Part shown: positions 18,719-28,537 of the stretch, piece after piece
Position numbering within the stretch: position 1 is the stretch's first letter
Layout of the letters: each line of letters begins with the position of its first letter
From: JBFHFS01 sp041583495
GTDB lineage: Bacteria; Bacteroidota; Bacteroidia; Bacteroidales; Marinilabiliaceae
Assembly: GCA_041583495.1 (NCBI GenBank)
Contig: JBFHFS010000005.1
Location: 1-64,000, forward strand
DNA length: 64,000 bases
Direction of reading: 5' to 3'
Position numbers and translations under genes: made by a program
Notes under the pieces: model-generated
Seen by the model: the letters and a program-made list of their open reading frames with translations, nothing else
Told to the model about the DNA's origin: nothing
Databases searched by the model: none

Positions 18719-19933
18719 ATGACAGAAAAAAAATTCAAAGATTATTCAGTCGAAGATCTGCTTCACGACCAGGAGTTTGTGTCCTATGTAAAAAGCATAA
18801 ACACATCAGAAGATTGGGAGCGATTCCTTCAATCTCACCCTGAGTCGGTGAATAACATGATTGAGGCTCGCCAAATCATCCAGCTGTTCCAAACCAATGA
18901 TGGGACACTTTCCTACCAAAGAAAAAATAAACTTTGGAAAAAAATCCGCCGGTTTGATAACGAGTTTTCAAAAAAATCCTACGGATTTAAATTGAGATCC
19001 TTTGCAAAGGTGGCAGCCTCTTTTTTAATATTGCTTTCTCTGGGAGGTTTGATATACCATCATTTTTATCGTATCGAAAAACAATATCAATTTTCCGAAT
19101 CAAAGATAAATTTGAAAACTGACAATCCATTGTTAGTTCTATCAAACGGGGAAACGGTTGAATTGAAAAAAACTGAATCGAAAATTGAAGTTTTAAAAGG
19201 ACAAGATGCCATTAAGGTCAACAACGATCAAATAGTGGACAATCACCCATCAAACGATAAAACTACTCTCGAAGTAAAATATAATGAAGTAATCATTCCT
19301 TTTGGTAAAAAATCAAAACTTGTTTTGGAAGATGGTACAACGGTTTGGCTAAATGCCGGGAGCCACTTTGCTTTTCCGCCCAAATTTATAGGAAAAAACA
19401 GAGAGGTCTTTCTTGATGGTGAGGCATATTTCGAAGTTGCAAAAGATGTAACAAAGCCATTTTTAATATCAACAGGTGATATTAAAATTGAAGTCGTGGG
19501 GACCAAATTCAATCTTACCGCTTATAGCTCGGATAATCTAAGCGAAACTGTTTTGTTGGAGGGGGGAGTCAATATTTGGGATAATGGCAAGCTTTTTAAA
19601 GATAAAATATCCATGAGTCCCAACCAAAAAGTCACTTACAGCAAATCTGGGAAAGATTTTATTTTGGAACCTGAAATGGACCCAGGATTGTATATTGCCT
19701 GGGTAGATGGTTGGTATCCCTTCAAAAACGAAAGTCTGGAAAAAGTATTTTTAAAACTTGAAAGATACTATAACATTCGTTTTGAATACGACCAAAAAAT
19801 AATTTCACGCGTACTTCCTGTTTCAGGAAAACTAGATCTCAAAGATTCATTGGATGAGGTAATGTCTGTATTATCGAAGGTTGCTAAGTTTAACTATCAG
19901 ATATCCGGCAATAGTGTAATAATGATCAAATAA
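18719..19933 (+). CDS. FecR-family anti-sigma factor
   Basis: A 404-residue protein. The cytoplasmic N-terminus (about 1-92) begins with acidic and polar helices expected to hold the sigma factor. A single membrane segment (about 95-115, FAKVAASFLILLSLGGLIYH) follows. The periplasmic part has the FecR beta domain (about 170-300; VPFGKKS-like IPFGKKSKLVLEDGT and VFLDGEAYFEVAKD) and a C-terminal DUF4974-type domain (about 325-404; NESLEKVFLKLERYYNIRF). The usual partner of the STN domain of the SusC encoded next. Location: inner membrane. Likely co-transcribed with or regulated by the upstream sigma gene. Confidence 0.92.
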   Translation: MTEKKFKDYSVEDLLHDQEFVSYVKSINTSEDWERFLQSHPESVNNMIEARQIIQLFQTNDGTLSYQRKNKLWKKIRRFDNEFSKKSYGFKLRSFAKVAASFLILLSLGGLIYHHFYRIEKQYQFSESKINLKTDNPLLVLSNGETVELKKTESKIEVLKGQDAIKVNNDQIVDNHPSNDKTTLEVKYNEVIIPFGKKSKLVLEDGTTVWLNAGSHFAFPPKFIGKNREVFLDGEAYFEVAKDVTKPFLISTGDIKIEVVGTKFNLTAYSSDNLSETVLLEGGVNIWDNGKLFKDKISMSPNQKVTYSKSGKDFILEPEMDPGLYIAWVDGWYPFKNESLEKVFLKLERYYNIRFEYDQKIISRVLPVSGKLDLKDSLDEVMSVLSKVAKFNYQISGNSVIMIK

Positions 19934-20056
19934 AATTAAAATAGTTGCCTATGACAAATTAAAGGCTTTAAAAAAAAGAAAACCAGGGAGATTGCAGCTC
20001 CACCGGTTTTCAACGTTTATCGAATTGTGATATTAATAAATAAACAAAGTAAAGGT

Positions 20057-23000
20057 ATGAAAAAAAATCGAATAGGCTTTTGCTGTTTGTATGACAGCAT
20101 ACAAAATTTCTTATTGAAAATGAAACTACTAGCCTTTTTTATATTCGTGTCGGTAGCTTCTGTAACAGCCAACAGTTATTCCCAGCAGACCAAATTTAAT
20201 TTGAGTATTGAGAATACTACTGTGGGCCTGGTTCTTCAGGAGATTGAGAAGACCAGTGAGTTTATATTTATATACAGTGAAAGATCTGTCGATGTTCATC
20301 GAAAAGTCAGTGTAAAAGTTAAAGATGAAACTGTAATTGCAATTCTGGATCAGTTATTTAAGGGTACAAATAACTATTATGAAATCCGTGACCGGCAAAT
20401 CATGATTCTTCCTACGGAACCCAAAGAACTTCAACGATTAATTAAATCCGGGAGTGAAGTTTCACAACCTCAGAAAAAAGATATCTCAGGTATTGTAAAA
20501 GATAATAAAGGACTTCCACTGCCGGGAGTGACTGTTGTAATAAAAGGAACTGCCATTGGTACAATTACCAATACGGATGGAAAATTTATGATGTCAATAC
20601 CTGCGACTGCTAAAACACTTGTATTCTCCTTCATGGGAATGAAATCGCAGGAATTCCCCATTGCCGGAAAAGCGATTTTCAATGTTGTAATGGAAGAGAC
20701 ATCTTTTGGGCTGGACGAAGTGGTAGCAATTGGCTACGGGACCATGAGGAAAATGGATATGACAGGATCAGCAAGCTCGGTTGGGAGTAAGGAAATTATC
20801 AAGGCTCCGGTAGAATCATTTGATCAAGCAATCGCTGGCCGTATTGCAGGGGTACAGATTGCATCAAACGATGGACAGCCCGGCTCATTGCCAAGCATTA
20901 TTATTAGGGGTGCAAACTCGTTAACACAAGATAACTCTCCGCTATATGTTGTGGACGGTTTTCCCATTGAAGGCAATGACAATAATTCAATTAATACAAA
21001 TGATATTGAATCAATTGATGTATTGAAAGATGCTTCGGCAACAGCTATTTATGGGGCTCGTGGAGCCAATGGTGTGATTATGATTACAACTAAAAGGGGG
21101 AAGGCAGAAGCCCCGGTGGTAAGCTACAATGCTTATTATGGACTCCAAAATGATATAAAACGCATTGAAACCCTGAACCCGTATGAATTTGTGCAACTTC
21201 AATTAGAACGGGATTTAGGAGGTGCTACCTATCAATATCTTACGACTCCAGGGAGAACATTGGACGATTATAAGACAATCAAAGGAGTAGACTGGTTCGA
21301 TAAATGTCTTCAAACCGCTCCCATGCAAAGCCATGATATTTCAATCAGGGGGGGTAATGAAAAAAGTAAATATTCAGTATCTGGATCTTATTTCGGGCAA
21401 GAGGGGATATTCATTGAAACCGGGTTTCGAAGATGGCAGGGGCGAATCACCCTGGATCAAGTTATCAACGACAAGGTACGTTTTGGCGTAAATACCAACT
21501 ATAGTGACACGAAAAATTATGGACTCGTAGCAGCAAATGGTAGTGGTTCTACTGGATTAATGTACAGCCTTTGGGTTTATCGCCCTGTTTTTACGGGTGA
21601 CATGGATTTGGATATAGATTTGCATGATCCATCGATCAATCCGGCCACAGACTACCGTACCAATCCTTATCTGCAACTAAAAAATGAGCATAGAGAAAAT
21701 TTTTCAAGTAATCTGATGGCTAATGCTTATGTTGAATATGAAATTAGTAAGGGGTTGAAATTAAGGGTTACAGGTGGAATAAATAAGGCGACTTATCAAT
21801 ATGACATTTTCAACAACTCACAAACTTCAACTGGTAATCCCGCATCAATAAATTATAAAGGAATTAATGGCAGTAAGAGGATTTATGATAATCTGAATTA
21901 TTCAAATGAAAATACACTGACATGGACAAAAAAAATTAATAAGCATAGCATAAATATTATGGGCGGTTTTTCTCAGCAGAAGGGAACATCGGAAAGATTT
22001 GGTGCTACATCGGTGATGATAAAAAATGAGGATTTAGGGATGGATGGATTGGATGAAGGAACTCCGACTGGCATAGACGCTGGCGGTTCCCTTTGGACCC
22101 TTAATTCTTTCCTTAGCCGGTTGAATTATAATTATAATTCAAAATATTTATTAACTGTATCTATGCGAGCCGATGGATCCTCCAAGTTTGATCCCAAAAG
22201 CCGTTGGGGCTATTTCCCTTCTGCTGCGTTGGCTTATCGTCTGAGTGAAGAAAATTTCATTAAAAAATTATCAATTGTCAATAACGCAAAAATCAGGTTA
22301 AGTTATGGGATCACTGGAAATAACCGTGTAAGCGACTTTGCTTATCTATCTTCTATATATACGGCTATTAGATATTCTTTTGGAGATGCCTATCCATCGT
22401 TTGGATCCTATTCATCTGCTTTGGGAAATGCTGCTTTAAAATGGGAAACAACCCATCAGGCGGATTTAGGATTAGACCTGAGTGTTTTTAAGAACAGACT
22501 CACTTTCACCGGTGATTACTATTATAAAGAAACGAGAGATCTTTTATTAAATGCTTCATTACCTTATGCAACTGGTTATACCAGAACCTACAAGAATATT
22601 GGGTCTGTCTCCAACAGTGGTTTCGAATTATCTGTTAATACTGTTAATATCCAAAAGCCTGGCTTTAACTGGAATTCAAGTTTCAACATTTCATTTAACA
22701 GGAATAAGGTGCTAGCCCTGACTGAAGGACAGGAAGCTTTGACTACTACTGTGGATAATACAGGTAACCCTGCCTATATAGCGAAAGTCGGTCAGCCCAT
22801 TGCAATGTTTTATGGAGTAATAGATGATGGTCTTTATTCTTATGATGATTTTAATCAATTGAGTGATGGGACTTACAGATTAAAAGAGAATGTTACGTCC
22901 AATGGAGGTGACAGAACTAGTGTATGGCCAGGAAATGCGAAGTGGAAGGATCTGAATGGAGATCTGGATGTTACTGCAAAGGATTTGACGATTATTGGGG

Positions 23001-23506
23001 ATCCTAATCCCGATTTTATAGGTGGATTTAACAATGATTTTCAATATAAAAACTTTGATTTAAGCGTTTTTTTCCAATTCTCTTATGGAAATGATGTAAT
23101 GAATATGAACAGGTTAAAATTTGAAGGAGGCGCTTTATCGCAAAACAATTCTAACTATTATGCCACTTATGTGGATAGGTGGACAGTGGATAATCCTGAC
23201 GGCATATATCCCAGGGTAACTGGATATGTAAGACAACAATTTTCTACTCGTTTTGTGGAAGATGCTTCTTTTTTGCGTTTAAAGACGGTATCCCTTGGTT
23301 ATACAATTCCTGTCAGAATCTTGAAATCTCTAAACGTCAAGTCTACAAGGGTATATTGTACCACCCAAAATCTATATACATGGACTGGATATAAAGGTTT
23401 GGATCCGGAAGTCTCTACACGTAATTCTGCTTTAACACCAGGATTTGATTACTCTCCTTATCCGAGGGCAAAAAGTATAGTTTTTGGAGTAAACGTAATA
23501 TTTTAA
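20057..23506 (+). CDS. SusC-family TonB-dependent receptor with STN signalling domain
   Basis: Translation most likely starts at the ATG at 20,057 (preceded by AAAGGT) rather than an upstream GTG, giving 1149 residues. Order: signal peptide (MKLLAFFIFVSVASVTANSY region), STN domain (about 50-120; FNLSIENTTVGLVLQEIEKT), CarboxypepD_reg-like domain (about 140-215; GIVKDNKGLPLPGVTVVIKG), TonB box DEVVAIGYGT, plug domain (SPLYVVDGFPIEG; DASATAIYGARGANGV), then a 22-strand barrel. Outer-membrane importer of oligosaccharides. The STN domain ties it to the FecR/sigma pair just upstream, so it is both transporter and sensor. The SusD gene follows after 11 bases. Confidence 0.93.
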   Translation: MKKNRIGFCCLYDSIQNFLLKMKLLAFFIFVSVASVTANSYSQQTKFNLSIENTTVGLVLQEIEKTSEFIFIYSERSVDVHRKVSVKVKDETVIAILDQLFKGTNNYYEIRDRQIMILPTEPKELQRLIKSGSEVSQPQKKDISGIVKDNKGLPLPGVTVVIKGTAIGTITNTDGKFMMSIPATAKTLVFSFMGMKSQEFPIAGKAIFNVVMEETSFGLDEVVAIGYGTMRKMDMTGSASSVGSKEIIKAPVESFDQAIAGRIAGVQIASNDGQPGSLPSIIIRGANSLTQDNSPLYVVDGFPIEGNDNNSINTNDIESIDVLKDASATAIYGARGANGVIMITTKRGKAEAPVVSYNAYYGLQNDIKRIETLNPYEFVQLQLERDLGGATYQYLTTPGRTLDDYKTIKGVDWFDKCLQTAPMQSHDISIRGGNEKSKYSVSGSYFGQEGIFIETGFRRWQGRITLDQVINDKVRFGVNTNYSDTKNYGLVAANGSGSTGLMYSLWVYRPVFTGDMDLDIDLHDPSINPATDYRTNPYLQLKNEHRENFSSNLMANAYVEYEISKGLKLRVTGGINKATYQYDIFNNSQTSTGNPASINYKGINGSKRIYDNLNYSNENTLTWTKKINKHSINIMGGFSQQKGTSERFGATSVMIKNEDLGMDGLDEGTPTGIDAGGSLWTLNSFLSRLNYNYNSKYLLTVSMRADGSSKFDPKSRWGYFPSAALAYRLSEENFIKKLSIVNNAKIRLSYGITGNNRVSDFAYLSSIYTAIRYSFGDAYPSFGSYSSALGNAALKWETTHQADLGLDLSVFKNRLTFTGDYYYKETRDLLLNASLPYATGYTRTYKNIGSVSNSGFELSVNTVNIQKPGFNWNSSFNISFNRNKVLALTEGQEALTTTVDNTGNPAYIAKVGQPIAMFYGVIDDGLYSYDDFNQLSDGTYRLKENVTSNGGDRTSVWPGNAKWKDLNGDLDVTAKDLTIIGDPNPDFIGGFNNDFQYKNFDLSVFFQFSYGNDVMNMNRLKFEGGALSQNNSNYYATYVDRWTVDNPDGIYPRVTGYVRQQFSTRFVEDASFLRLKTVSLGYTIPVRILKSLNVKSTRVYCTTQNLYTWTGYKGLDPEVSTRNSALTPGFDYSPYPRAKSIVFGVNVIF

Positions 23507-23517
23507 ATTTTAAGATT

Positions 23518-25167
23518 ATGAGACTAACATATTTTCACACAGACACGACCTTGCATAATAATAAGTATGTGCAAATCCCATGTTTATCGGGAATTTATGG
23601 CGATAAAAAAACAGATTATTTCCGATTGGAAGATTTCGTATTTGCTATTGTTATATTCTGTAGTTTGTTCATTTCATCCTGCTCACTAAATACGGAACCG
23701 GAGGATTTTATTGCCGCTCAGAAATTTTACACCAACGAAACACAGTGCGATCTAGGGCTTACTACCATATATGATAATATGAATTATCAGTTTGCTGCGC
23801 TTATAGGTATCAATTTTGATACTGCCGATGAAATGTGGGCCTCCGGGTCGGGAACGCAAACCTGGATGAATAATTTCCAATCGAATGATAATAATGTGCT
23901 TGCTTTTTGGAAAATTCTTTATTCCGGGATAGAAAACGCAAATATGCTTCTGGATAAAATTGATGACGCCGAAATGGATGAAACGAAAAAAAACGAGATC
24001 AAGGGGCAAGCTAAATTCTTAAGAGCTTTTTATTACTTTATGTTGGTGCAGACTTGGGGCGATGTTCCTTTTAAATCGGAACCGACTGCTTCTGCTTCAG
24101 ATATTTATTATCCAAGAACGCCGGCTGCAGAAATATACGATTTTATCTATAATGAAATGGTTGAGGCCGAAGGTATGGTTCGTCCTATTACCGAGTATAA
24201 TTATGCAGAGAGAGTATCTCAATCTGCTGCTCAGGGGATATTGGCCCGGGTTAGTTTGTTTATGGCCGGATTTCCAAATAACAATACTGAGAAATATAAA
24301 GATGCACTTAAGTGGGCAGAAAAAGTGATTAACTCAGGTTTGCATTCACTGAATCCAGATTATGCTCAGGTATTTATTAATCTGATTCAGAATAAATATG
24401 ACATTAATGAAAGTATTTGGGAAGTCGGGTTTAAGGCCGACAGCCCTAGTGATCCCTTTTGGGAATTTGGAGAAATCGGAAATTTAAATGGGATTCGTCA
24501 AAATTTTGTCGAATATGGAATGTCCTCCGGTTCTTTTCAGGTATACGAGTCTTTATATTCTAAGTATGATTCATTGGATACACGACGTGATTGGGCAATT
24601 GCACCTTTTTATTATAAATATAATAGCAAGCCGCCGGAGGAGGTATATTATGATATTCACTTAGAAATTACTAATGTATTTATCGGGAAATACCGAAGAG
24701 ATCATGAATTAACTCCGGCTGGCTCCAAACAAAAAAGGGCCAATGGGACCAATTGGCCGCTATTAAGATATTCTGATGTGTTGTTGATGGCCGCTGAAGC
24801 CGAGAATGAAGTGAATGGCCCCACTCTTAAAGCACTCCAGTATATCAATGAGGTAAGGGCTAGGGCGCAGGCACCTCTTTTTACTGACATTTCAAGCAAA
24901 GAGGCATTCAGAACCATTCTTCATGATGAACGAAGCAGGGAACTTTGTTTTGAAGGACTGAGAAAACAGGACTTGAAACGATGGGGAATAATGATTCCCA
25001 CGATGAAAGAATTATCTGATTACGTGAGGCAGACATGTCCTCATGCTGTGATATTGAGTCGTTCAGTCTTACCATTGGATAACGTAAATGAGAAATTTTT
25101 CTATTACCCTATTCCTTTATATGAGTTAAACCTAAATAAAAAGTTAACCCAAAACCCTGGCTGGTGA
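23518..25167 (+). CDS. SusD-family glycan-binding lipoprotein
   Basis: A 549-residue outer-membrane lipoprotein that caps the SusC barrel. TPR-rich SusD features: LRAFYYFMLVQTWGDVPF, PRTPAAEIYDFIYNEM, LLRYSDVLLMAAEAENE, RDQRSRELCFEGLRKQDL-like HDERSRELCFEGLR, and a C-terminal FFYYPIPLYELNLN followed by QNPGW. The lipobox ISSC lies at about residue 55, unusually deep: roughly 40 polar residues come before the hydrophobic signal segment. No closer ATG exists, so either a non-ATG start is used or the leader is extended. Paired with the upstream SusC; binding specificity unknown. Confidence 0.92.
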   Translation: MRLTYFHTDTTLHNNKYVQIPCLSGIYGDKKTDYFRLEDFVFAIVIFCSLFISSCSLNTEPEDFIAAQKFYTNETQCDLGLTTIYDNMNYQFAALIGINFDTADEMWASGSGTQTWMNNFQSNDNNVLAFWKILYSGIENANMLLDKIDDAEMDETKKNEIKGQAKFLRAFYYFMLVQTWGDVPFKSEPTASASDIYYPRTPAAEIYDFIYNEMVEAEGMVRPITEYNYAERVSQSAAQGILARVSLFMAGFPNNNTEKYKDALKWAEKVINSGLHSLNPDYAQVFINLIQNKYDINESIWEVGFKADSPSDPFWEFGEIGNLNGIRQNFVEYGMSSGSFQVYESLYSKYDSLDTRRDWAIAPFYYKYNSKPPEEVYYDIHLEITNVFIGKYRRDHELTPAGSKQKRANGTNWPLLRYSDVLLMAAEAENEVNGPTLKALQYINEVRARAQAPLFTDISSKEAFRTILHDERSRELCFEGLRKQDLKRWGIMIPTMKELSDYVRQTCPHAVILSRSVLPLDNVNEKFFYYPIPLYELNLNKKLTQNPGW

Positions 25168-25187
25168 GCTGGTTAAAAATTAGAAAA

Positions 25188-26162
25188 ATGAAAACAACAA
25201 TAATTACTAGTATAGTTATACTCATTCTCATCGTGAGCGGATGCACCAAAAATATTGTGGAAATTCCGGATATTCAGGTCTCAACAGCGGAAGTTACCTA
25301 TAAAGTAGGTGAACCTGTAACGTTTCAGATTACAGGTAATCCGGAGTTTATATATTTTTATTCAGGAGAGATAGGGAACCGATTTGAATATGCAGATCGT
25401 GTTTCGGCAACAGGGATTCCTCAGTTACAATTCACCTCTTTAAGACAAAATGGCACTCAGGAAGGATCTTTGCGGGTTATGGTATCTGATGATTTCCCAG
25501 GTGTTACCACAAGTAATATCAATGACTCAATTACAACGGTCAAAAATGATTCTATAACAAAGATAAACATAGTGTCTTCAAGTTGGAGTGATATTACGGA
25601 TCGAGCCTTACTATCCTCAGGAACAAGTACCTCCTCCGGGATCATCGATCTATCAGATTTTGCACAATCAGGGAAACGGGTATTCATTGCCTTTAAATAC
25701 TTAGCGACGGCAGGGACCGTACAAAATAAATGGACGATAACCAATTTCACGCTTAAGAATGTATTGCCCGATGGTTCGGCTTATACGCTTGCTAATCATA
25801 CTAGTACAGCGATATCTAATTATGGGGGATTACTAATATTCAGCCCGGGGTGGTTATCTAAAACAATTAACGGGCTTGGGTGGTGGTCAGTATCGACCAC
25901 TAAATTAATTGTTACCGGAGCTACCTCTGTAGCTAGTGCAACTGATAATTCCGAAGCATGGGCTATAATGGGATCTGTTGATTTGACCTCTGTGGCTCCA
26001 GATTTGGGAACACCCTTGAAGGGCTTGGATACGCGGTTAAGCAGTTATTCGCATAATTACAGTGCCGCCGGTACTTACACTGCAACTTTTGTTGGTGCTA
26101 ACAATAATGTGTATGGTGAAAAGGAAGTTAGCAGGCAAATTCAGATAACAGTGATTCCATAG
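25188..26162 (+). CDS. Surface glycan-binding lipoprotein, DUF5017-like
   Basis: I prefer the ATG at 25,188, which gives a clean lipoprotein signal ending IVSGC (Cys19) and 324 residues; an in-frame GTG at 25,164 overlaps the SusD stop. The protein begins with an Ig-like segment (VTYKVGEPVTFQITGNPEF, IYFYSGEIGNRFEY), the pattern of DUF5017-type proteins coded after SusD genes. A jelly-roll-like middle (about 130-270) and a short C-terminal strand set (YTATFVGANNNVYG) follow. Such proteins assist SusCD in glycan capture at the cell surface. It ends the ECF module; a hairpin terminator lies 22 bases downstream. Confidence 0.75.
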   Translation: MKTTIITSIVILILIVSGCTKNIVEIPDIQVSTAEVTYKVGEPVTFQITGNPEFIYFYSGEIGNRFEYADRVSATGIPQLQFTSLRQNGTQEGSLRVMVSDDFPGVTTSNINDSITTVKNDSITKINIVSSSWSDITDRALLSSGTSTSSGIIDLSDFAQSGKRVFIAFKYLATAGTVQNKWTITNFTLKNVLPDGSAYTLANHTSTAISNYGGLLIFSPGWLSKTINGLGWWSVSTTKLIVTGATSVASATDNSEAWAIMGSVDLTSVAPDLGTPLKGLDTRLSSYSHNYSAAGTYTATFVGANNNVYGEKEVSRQIQITVIP

Positions 26163-26183
26163 CGGATTTCAGACAGATCTATG

Positions 26184-26258
26184 AAGGCAGTTGGGGTCTT
26201 TTACATTAGGGATTTATAAATTCATTTCCTAATGTATATAGGGTCTACTGCCTTTTTT
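26184..26258 (+). terminator. Rho-independent terminator of the ECF module
   Basis: Two nested stems: AAGGCAGT (26,184-26,191) with ACTGCCTT (26,247-26,254), and inside it ACATTAGG (26,203-26,210) with CCTAATGT (26,228-26,235), ending in a run of T residues. The position right after the last gene of the SusCD operon fits transcription termination. The downstream arm overlaps the start of direct repeat copy B. Confidence 0.75.
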
Positions 26259-26769
26259 AATATTTAGCAGTTTTATCCCTTGTAAGTCATAATACTTTTG
26301 TGCTGTTAATAATAGAAGGCAATTCCGGCTGTTTTAGGAATGACAGTTCAGGCATGATAGGTTGTACCTTCTTCCATTTTGTTTTTCTTCAATGTCAGAG
26401 TAGGTAATCTGGTCTGGAAAAGAAAGATGCCCGCAATCCTAATGGAGGGGTGGGGGGCGACCACGAATATTGTCCAAAACGGTGCCTGTCGTGCCTGGGT
26501 TCCAATTTGAACCTTGTTGTTGGCAGATCTCATTTCTTTTCTATATGAGCGGGTTGTTTCTTTTTATTTAAAAAACTAAAAAAACTGCAGGGTATTTGGA
26601 TGTTCAAAGTACTTAATAGTAAAGGCAACTGAATACATAACAGCAAGCTTCATGAATCTGCTATAATCCAACTTGCAAAAGAGATTGGTTTCCAGGGAGT
26701 TGGATTCTGTATTTAGGCGTCAAACCCACGCAAAGAAGAATATGAAACCTTAAAAAATTTTTGGGTGCT
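26249..26769. repeat. Direct repeat, copy B (about 521 bases)
   Basis: Second copy of the repeat at 17,124-17,645, same orientation, about 9.1 kb away, so the pair brackets the whole sigma-FecR-SusC-SusD-DUF5017 module. The broken RKEEYETLKNFW frame is present here too. After this block a weaker match to copy A continues to about 26,972 with a ~115-130-base gap. The remaining bases to the next gene hold nothing else I can identify. Recombination between the copies would delete the module in one step. Confidence 0.8.
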
Positions 26770-27012
26770 GTAATACTTGATAATTCACCAATCTATAAAT
26801 CGAAAAAGTTCAGGGCCAAGGAAGAAGAGTGGAAAGAAAAAGAATTGTTGATTTTCTTCCTGTCACCATAATTTTCTGACCTGGCCCGGATACAAATTCT
26901 GTGGAGAATAGAAAAGGATCAATGGTTGCCTTTTGAAGCATACCTCTGTTTTCAGAATCTCAAAGAACGATAACCGAAAAAGATAGAAACGGAATTTTAA
27001 AACTGATTGGAA

Positions 27013-28251
27013 ATGAAAACGCGAATTTACTTTATTCTACTTGTTCTCCTGTTGGCCACAATCAACTGTTATTCAGAGGGTAAAACACCCTATAAGAGTG
27101 AAGTGCAAACCGTTGACCAATCGTGGATAACCATACCCGTGAGTTCAAAGGCGTTTATGTTTTCCCCGGGTAACTGGACGGGGAACAAGGGCAGGAGTGG
27201 AGACGTTTTTCGCCAGACTTGGAATCCGGGTGCCTATTTCTGTGTCGCATGGGAAACCCAGAATGCCAGTTCGTTCGCCACGATTTTGTTTGACACCTGC
27301 GGCTATACATCCGATTTTAAACCAATGATTGCCTACTCTATCGATGGGGTATGGAAATCACCGATTCCTGTCACCAATGAAATGGTCATTGATGAGGTAT
27401 CTGGAATTGGGGAACACGAACTCAGGGTCTGTTTTTTGCCTGGTTCTGTTCAGAAAGAGCGATGGGGAGGGAATGGAAAAAGTGGTCGAAATGTACTTCG
27501 GGTAACAGGATTGAAGCTCGATTCGGAGAGTTCCCCATTTCCTATCACCCCAAGGTCAATTTGGGCACTGATTATAGGCGACAGCATTACCGAGGGTAAT
27601 GGAGCGAGCGGCTTATCAGGATATTCTTATCTGGTGGGAGAGGCATTAAGAACTATGGGTTATGAATACTGCATAAGTGCCTGCGGCTGGAGTGGATGGA
27701 TTAATAAGGGGGATAATCCCCCAGGTGATGTACCGGGTTATTTTTTTATTGGGAATTCCAATAAGGGATCAAGTGGCGAATACGACGATGCTGCGAGTCG
27801 CTGGAATAAAATAGACGGGAATAATTCCCTGCTCGATTCCCGGGGAAAAATAAGCGGATATGGGCAAACCGGACAAGAACCCGGGTTAATCATGATTAAT
27901 TACGGCACCAATGATCATCTGCACCATTCTAATCCGAATGATACCTTTTGGAGTATGGTTCAGAGTTTGGCGGCTTTGCGAAAGAGTTCGCCTTCCGCAC
28001 AAATCATCATTATCATCCCTTTTGGACAATACTTTGCAAGTGAGTTGAAAGAAGCAGTTGAAATGCACAAAAAGACTCATCCCAAAGATAATAATATCGC
28101 CATCATCGATCTGGGACAGGGTGTGGCTGGAACTTTGGAGGAGAAAAGCCGTTTTATGGGCGGATTGCATCCAAATGACAGAGGGCATGCGAATTTCGCA
28201 GCGGCTATTATTCCGCAGATGATAATGATCCTTAATCAGGATACAAAATGA
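27013..28251 (+). CDS. Secreted SGNH/GDSL hydrolase, probable carbohydrate esterase
   Basis: Starting at the ATG at 27,013 (an in-frame TTG lies two codons earlier) gives 412 residues with a signal peptide of about 21 residues. The N-terminal ~180 residues form a beta-rich accessory domain. The SGNH domain follows: LIIGDSITEGNG (nucleophile Ser191), GYGQTGQ, INYGTND as block III, and GLHPNDRGH as block V. The residue three before the block V His is Gly rather than Asp, so the triad acid may come from elsewhere or be missing. The two-domain layout resembles CE2-like acetyl esterases. Expected role: de-esterification of the glycan. Unlike the esterase at 12,703, it lacks a GxDLY domain. Confidence 0.72.
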   Translation: MKTRIYFILLVLLLATINCYSEGKTPYKSEVQTVDQSWITIPVSSKAFMFSPGNWTGNKGRSGDVFRQTWNPGAYFCVAWETQNASSFATILFDTCGYTSDFKPMIAYSIDGVWKSPIPVTNEMVIDEVSGIGEHELRVCFLPGSVQKERWGGNGKSGRNVLRVTGLKLDSESSPFPITPRSIWALIIGDSITEGNGASGLSGYSYLVGEALRTMGYEYCISACGWSGWINKGDNPPGDVPGYFFIGNSNKGSSGEYDDAASRWNKIDGNNSLLDSRGKISGYGQTGQEPGLIMINYGTNDHLHHSNPNDTFWSMVQSLAALRKSSPSAQIIIIIPFGQYFASELKEAVEMHKKTHPKDNNIAIIDLGQGVAGTLEEKSRFMGGLHPNDRGHANFAAAIIPQMIMILNQDTK

Positions 28252-28537
28252 AAATCGTTTCGGGGATAAAAGATATACCTTTGGGGCACGGGTCAAAAAC
28301 CGGGAGTGAACCATCATCCGCACAGCTTTCCCAATCCGCAACCTATTGTTGAGTTTATTTTGAGGGCGACGACCCCTCTGGCATCAGGTGGTTGGGACAA
28401 TCAGTCATTCAAAAAACCAATACCATTTTTAGGCTGGTTTGATTCTTTGAAATCAATTAAGGTTCAAATTTTACGTTGCTCAGGCAAATTTAATTTTTAC
28501 ATAACCATCACCTTGTGAGGGGAATTAATTCATTTAT

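Noticed and set aside
28306..28518. A 70-codon frame between the SGNH esterase and second beta-helix gene.
   Set aside because: No signal, no motif and no ribosome-binding context; reads as chance.
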